Shown here piece after piece: positions 62,301 through 64,000 of a stretch of 64,000 nt of DNA (its first letter is position 1; each line of letters opens with the position of its first letter). The DNA is from Planctomycetota bacterium (GTDB lineage: Bacteria; Planctomycetota; MHYJ01; JACPTZ01), in NCBI GenBank assembly GCA_016192525.1, contig JACPTZ010000073.1, forward strand, positions 1 to 64,000. The letters run 5' to 3'. Both the position numbers and the translations under genes were made by a program. Under the pieces are notes generated by a model, which had not been told where the DNA came from, made no database searches, and was given only the letters and a program-made list of their open reading frames with translations.

Positions 62301-62372
62301 TCGCCTCTCCGACTCCTGTCCGTCAGTCTTGCCCAGCTTCGCCATGTACACCGAGCAGTGAGGTCATCTGCG

Positions 62373-64000
62373 TCACTCCACCATCGCCTTGATCACCGCA
62401 TCCGCCGCGTCGCTGTAGAAATCGATGCGCACCTTCGTGGCCATCGCGTCGGGTAGGTCGAGGAGCTGACGGCGCGACGCGACGGGCATCAGGAGCGCCG
62501 TAGCCTGCTTCTCGATGGCGATCTCGGCAATGGCCGTCGCGTTCGGAATGAGTTCCACCGATCCGCCGAGATTCAGGCCCCCGACGACGATGAGCCCGCC
62601 CTTGGTGCTCCTCTCCAACAAAGCGCTGGTGAGAGCGACGAGCACCGGTAGTCCGAGCCCGCCCCCGGTCTTGTCCGCGTCCATCGCGCGGAGTTGGACG
62701 GAGAACTCGTGCGAGCGCGGATCGCGATCTCCGACCAGCTTGCGCGCCTGGGTGTAGAGATTCTGCTCGCCCACCCGCACGCTCTCCCTGAAGGCGGGCG
62801 GCGGAGGGGTGTTCAGGAGGTGAACGCCACCTCCCGGGCCTTGCGCGACCTCGATTCGGTAGAGCCCCGGTCCCGCCTCCCCGCCCCCCGGGCTGATCGC
62901 CCAGACCTGGCCCGGCGGCAGGGGGTCCGTCTCGATCGCCTCGTCGCTGTGCAGTTCCGGTGTGGAGACGAACTGCTCCACCCCCTCCACCCCGAGCGTG
63001 TAGCTGAAGTGCGTGTTGCGAAACTCGCTCTTCAGGCAACGCTTCTGCTGCTCCTTCACTCGGCGCCGCGATTCCAGCGCCATCCGGACGATCCGCTCCA
63101 GCGCCTCGTCCGGCACCGGCATCTGCGGGTCGGGGAACAGCAACTTGGTCAGGCCGCTCACGGTCTTGTTCACGGCCTCGATGTCTCTCCCGCTGAGGGC
63201 CCCTCCGAGATGCACCCGCTCGTGCATCACGTTCATGCGGCTCCCGAGGCGAAGCCTATTGCAGCACTCGCTCAGGAAGTCGCTGACCAGGCCGAAGTGA
63301 TTGGTGAAGTTCTCGCGCAAGCTGAGCTTCGGAAAGTCCCAACCTGGCGCGTAAGCGTGAATCCGGTCCATGAAGGCCGTGTCGTCCTGCATCTCAGCCG
63401 GCAATGGGCTGAGCAGGTGACCGATCCGCTGCTGGTGCGCCACGTCCGCGTCCAGATTCCCCAGCATGACCAGGCTGCCGTCCGCCCGGATGCTCTCCTT
63501 TCCCCGGCTGAATTCTCCCGAGGCCATGTAGCCCTTCATGATGTTGACGCCGTCCTTCTGGTCGAAGGAGATTCCAGACACCTCGTCGAAGCAGACGACG
63601 TCGTAGTGGCAGACGAGGCCTCGCTGCCCGCTGGAGTTGTTCACGAACATCTTCGCGACGGTCGCCTTCCCGCCCGAGATGAGGTGGGAATACGGCGAGA
63701 TCTGCTGATAGAGGTGGCTCTTCCCCGTGCCGCGCGGGCCCAGTTCCACGAAGTTGTAGTTCCGCTCCACGAAGGGGACCATCCTGAGCAGAGCGACTCC
63801 TTTTGCCCGATCCGTGAGGGCGGACGGCTCCAGACCGATGGATCGTAGAAGGAAGTCGATCCACTCTGCGAGGTTGAACGCCTGGCGTCCCTTCGCGAGG
63901 GCATCCAGCACGTCCGCCTTCGACATCTGGATCGGCCGCAGCCCGTCGATCGAGAAGGGATTGTCGTTCTGTTGCTGACCGATGAGGGGATCGTACGCCA
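62373..64000 (-). CDS. brxL: BREX-type AAA+ protein BrxL, partial
   Basis: The coding region runs off the right edge, leaving about 542 visible residues; the N-terminus is missing. The visible part matches the BrxL/TIGR02688 family: PFSIDGLRPIQM, GRQAFNLAEWIDFLLRSIG, then Walker A ELGPRGTGKSH, CFDEVSGISFDQKDGVNIMKGYMASG and LGNLDADV. The C-terminal region has a Lon-like fold, but the nucleophile motif DGPSAG reads DKTGGGLG and lacks Ser, so protease activity is doubtful. BrxL is a BREX effector that acts on DNA; the other BREX genes would be upstream, outside the window. Confidence 0.93.
   Translation of the reverse strand, partial: AYDPLIGQQQNDNPFSIDGLRPIQMSKADVLDALAKGRQAFNLAEWIDFLLRSIGLEPSALTDRAKGVALLRMVPFVERNYNFVELGPRGTGKSHLYQQISPYSHLISGGKATVAKMFVNNSSGQRGLVCHYDVVCFDEVSGISFDQKDGVNIMKGYMASGEFSRGKESIRADGSLVMLGNLDADVAHQQRIGHLLSPLPAEMQDDTAFMDRIHAYAPGWDFPKLSLRENFTNHFGLVSDFLSECCNRLRLGSRMNVMHERVHLGGALSGRDIEAVNKTVSGLTKLLFPDPQMPVPDEALERIVRMALESRRRVKEQQKRCLKSEFRNTHFSYTLGVEGVEQFVSTPELHSDEAIETDPLPPGQVWAISPGGGEAGPGLYRIEVAQGPGGGVHLLNTPPPPAFRESVRVGEQNLYTQARKLVGDRDPRSHEFSVQLRAMDADKTGGGLGLPVLVALTSALLERSTKGGLIVVGGLNLGGSVELIPNATAIAEIAIEKQATALLMPVASRRQLLDLPDAMATKVRIDFYSDAADAVIKAMVE

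Noticed and set aside
1-64000. CRISPR array
   Set aside because: No regularly spaced 23-40-base direct repeats were noticed anywhere, despite the nuclease genes.

Overview
The window is GC-rich, mostly tightly packed bacterial DNA. It most likely comes from an uncultured Planctomycetota or a close relative. That is inferred from the repeated zinc-ribbon-plus-membrane proteins, a 1548-residue Ser/Thr kinase with TPRs, the secreted proteins of unknown function, the mix of FHA/GAF/HD-GYP and SpoIIE signalling, and a type IV pilus/type II secretion-like cluster with a TPR-bearing secretin. Almost all downstream neighbours overlap by ATGA or GTGA or lie a few bases apart, so translational coupling is the rule here.

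Layout. 1-742: intergenic foldback repeat plus a degenerate low-complexity tract. 743-2151: glyQ coupled to a peroxiredoxin-like gene with an in-frame TGA at a UxxC site and a SECIS-like hairpin, a probable selenoprotein. 2213-8994: GAF, zinc-ribbon, clostripain-like protease and membrane proteins. 9123-15922: clpP, a membrane protein, gamma-carbonic anhydrase, nadB and an FHA-GAF-HD-GYP regulator. 16085-29142 (minus strand): the giant kinase, lolD and lolC/E, a DUF5674 cassette, lysS, a broken nucleotidyltransferase, argH, argC and a TlpA-like protein. 29353-35088: lipoproteins, an RsbU-type phosphatase and a secretin. 35350-43975 (minus): accB, accC, an AmaP-like protein, NrnA, uracil-DNA glycosylase, PilM and two pilus-assembly-type proteins, ending at a clear terminator.

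From about 44.7 kb the content changes to an accessory, defence-like region running off the right edge. It holds a truncated glycosyltransferase, a group II-intron-like reverse transcriptase, two paralogous ribbon-helix-helix-like proteins behind a near-consensus promoter, and a coupled set (TPR protein, small protein, RecB/RNase-H-like nuclease, SprT protease). These are followed by a DUF262/HNH protein, a tyrosine recombinase, a frameshifted nucleotide cyclase/AAA/TPR protein, a small gene duplicated on both sides of it (one copy split by a 17-bp-TIR element), a diadenylate-cyclase-like protein and the BREX-type AAA+ protein BrxL, cut by the window end.

The left two thirds is a housekeeping chromosome. 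The right third looks like a genomic island. The most unusual points are the selenoprotein, the BrxL plus DAC-domain pair, the reverse transcriptase with its tandem regulators, and the cassette of cyclase flanked by duplicated small genes.
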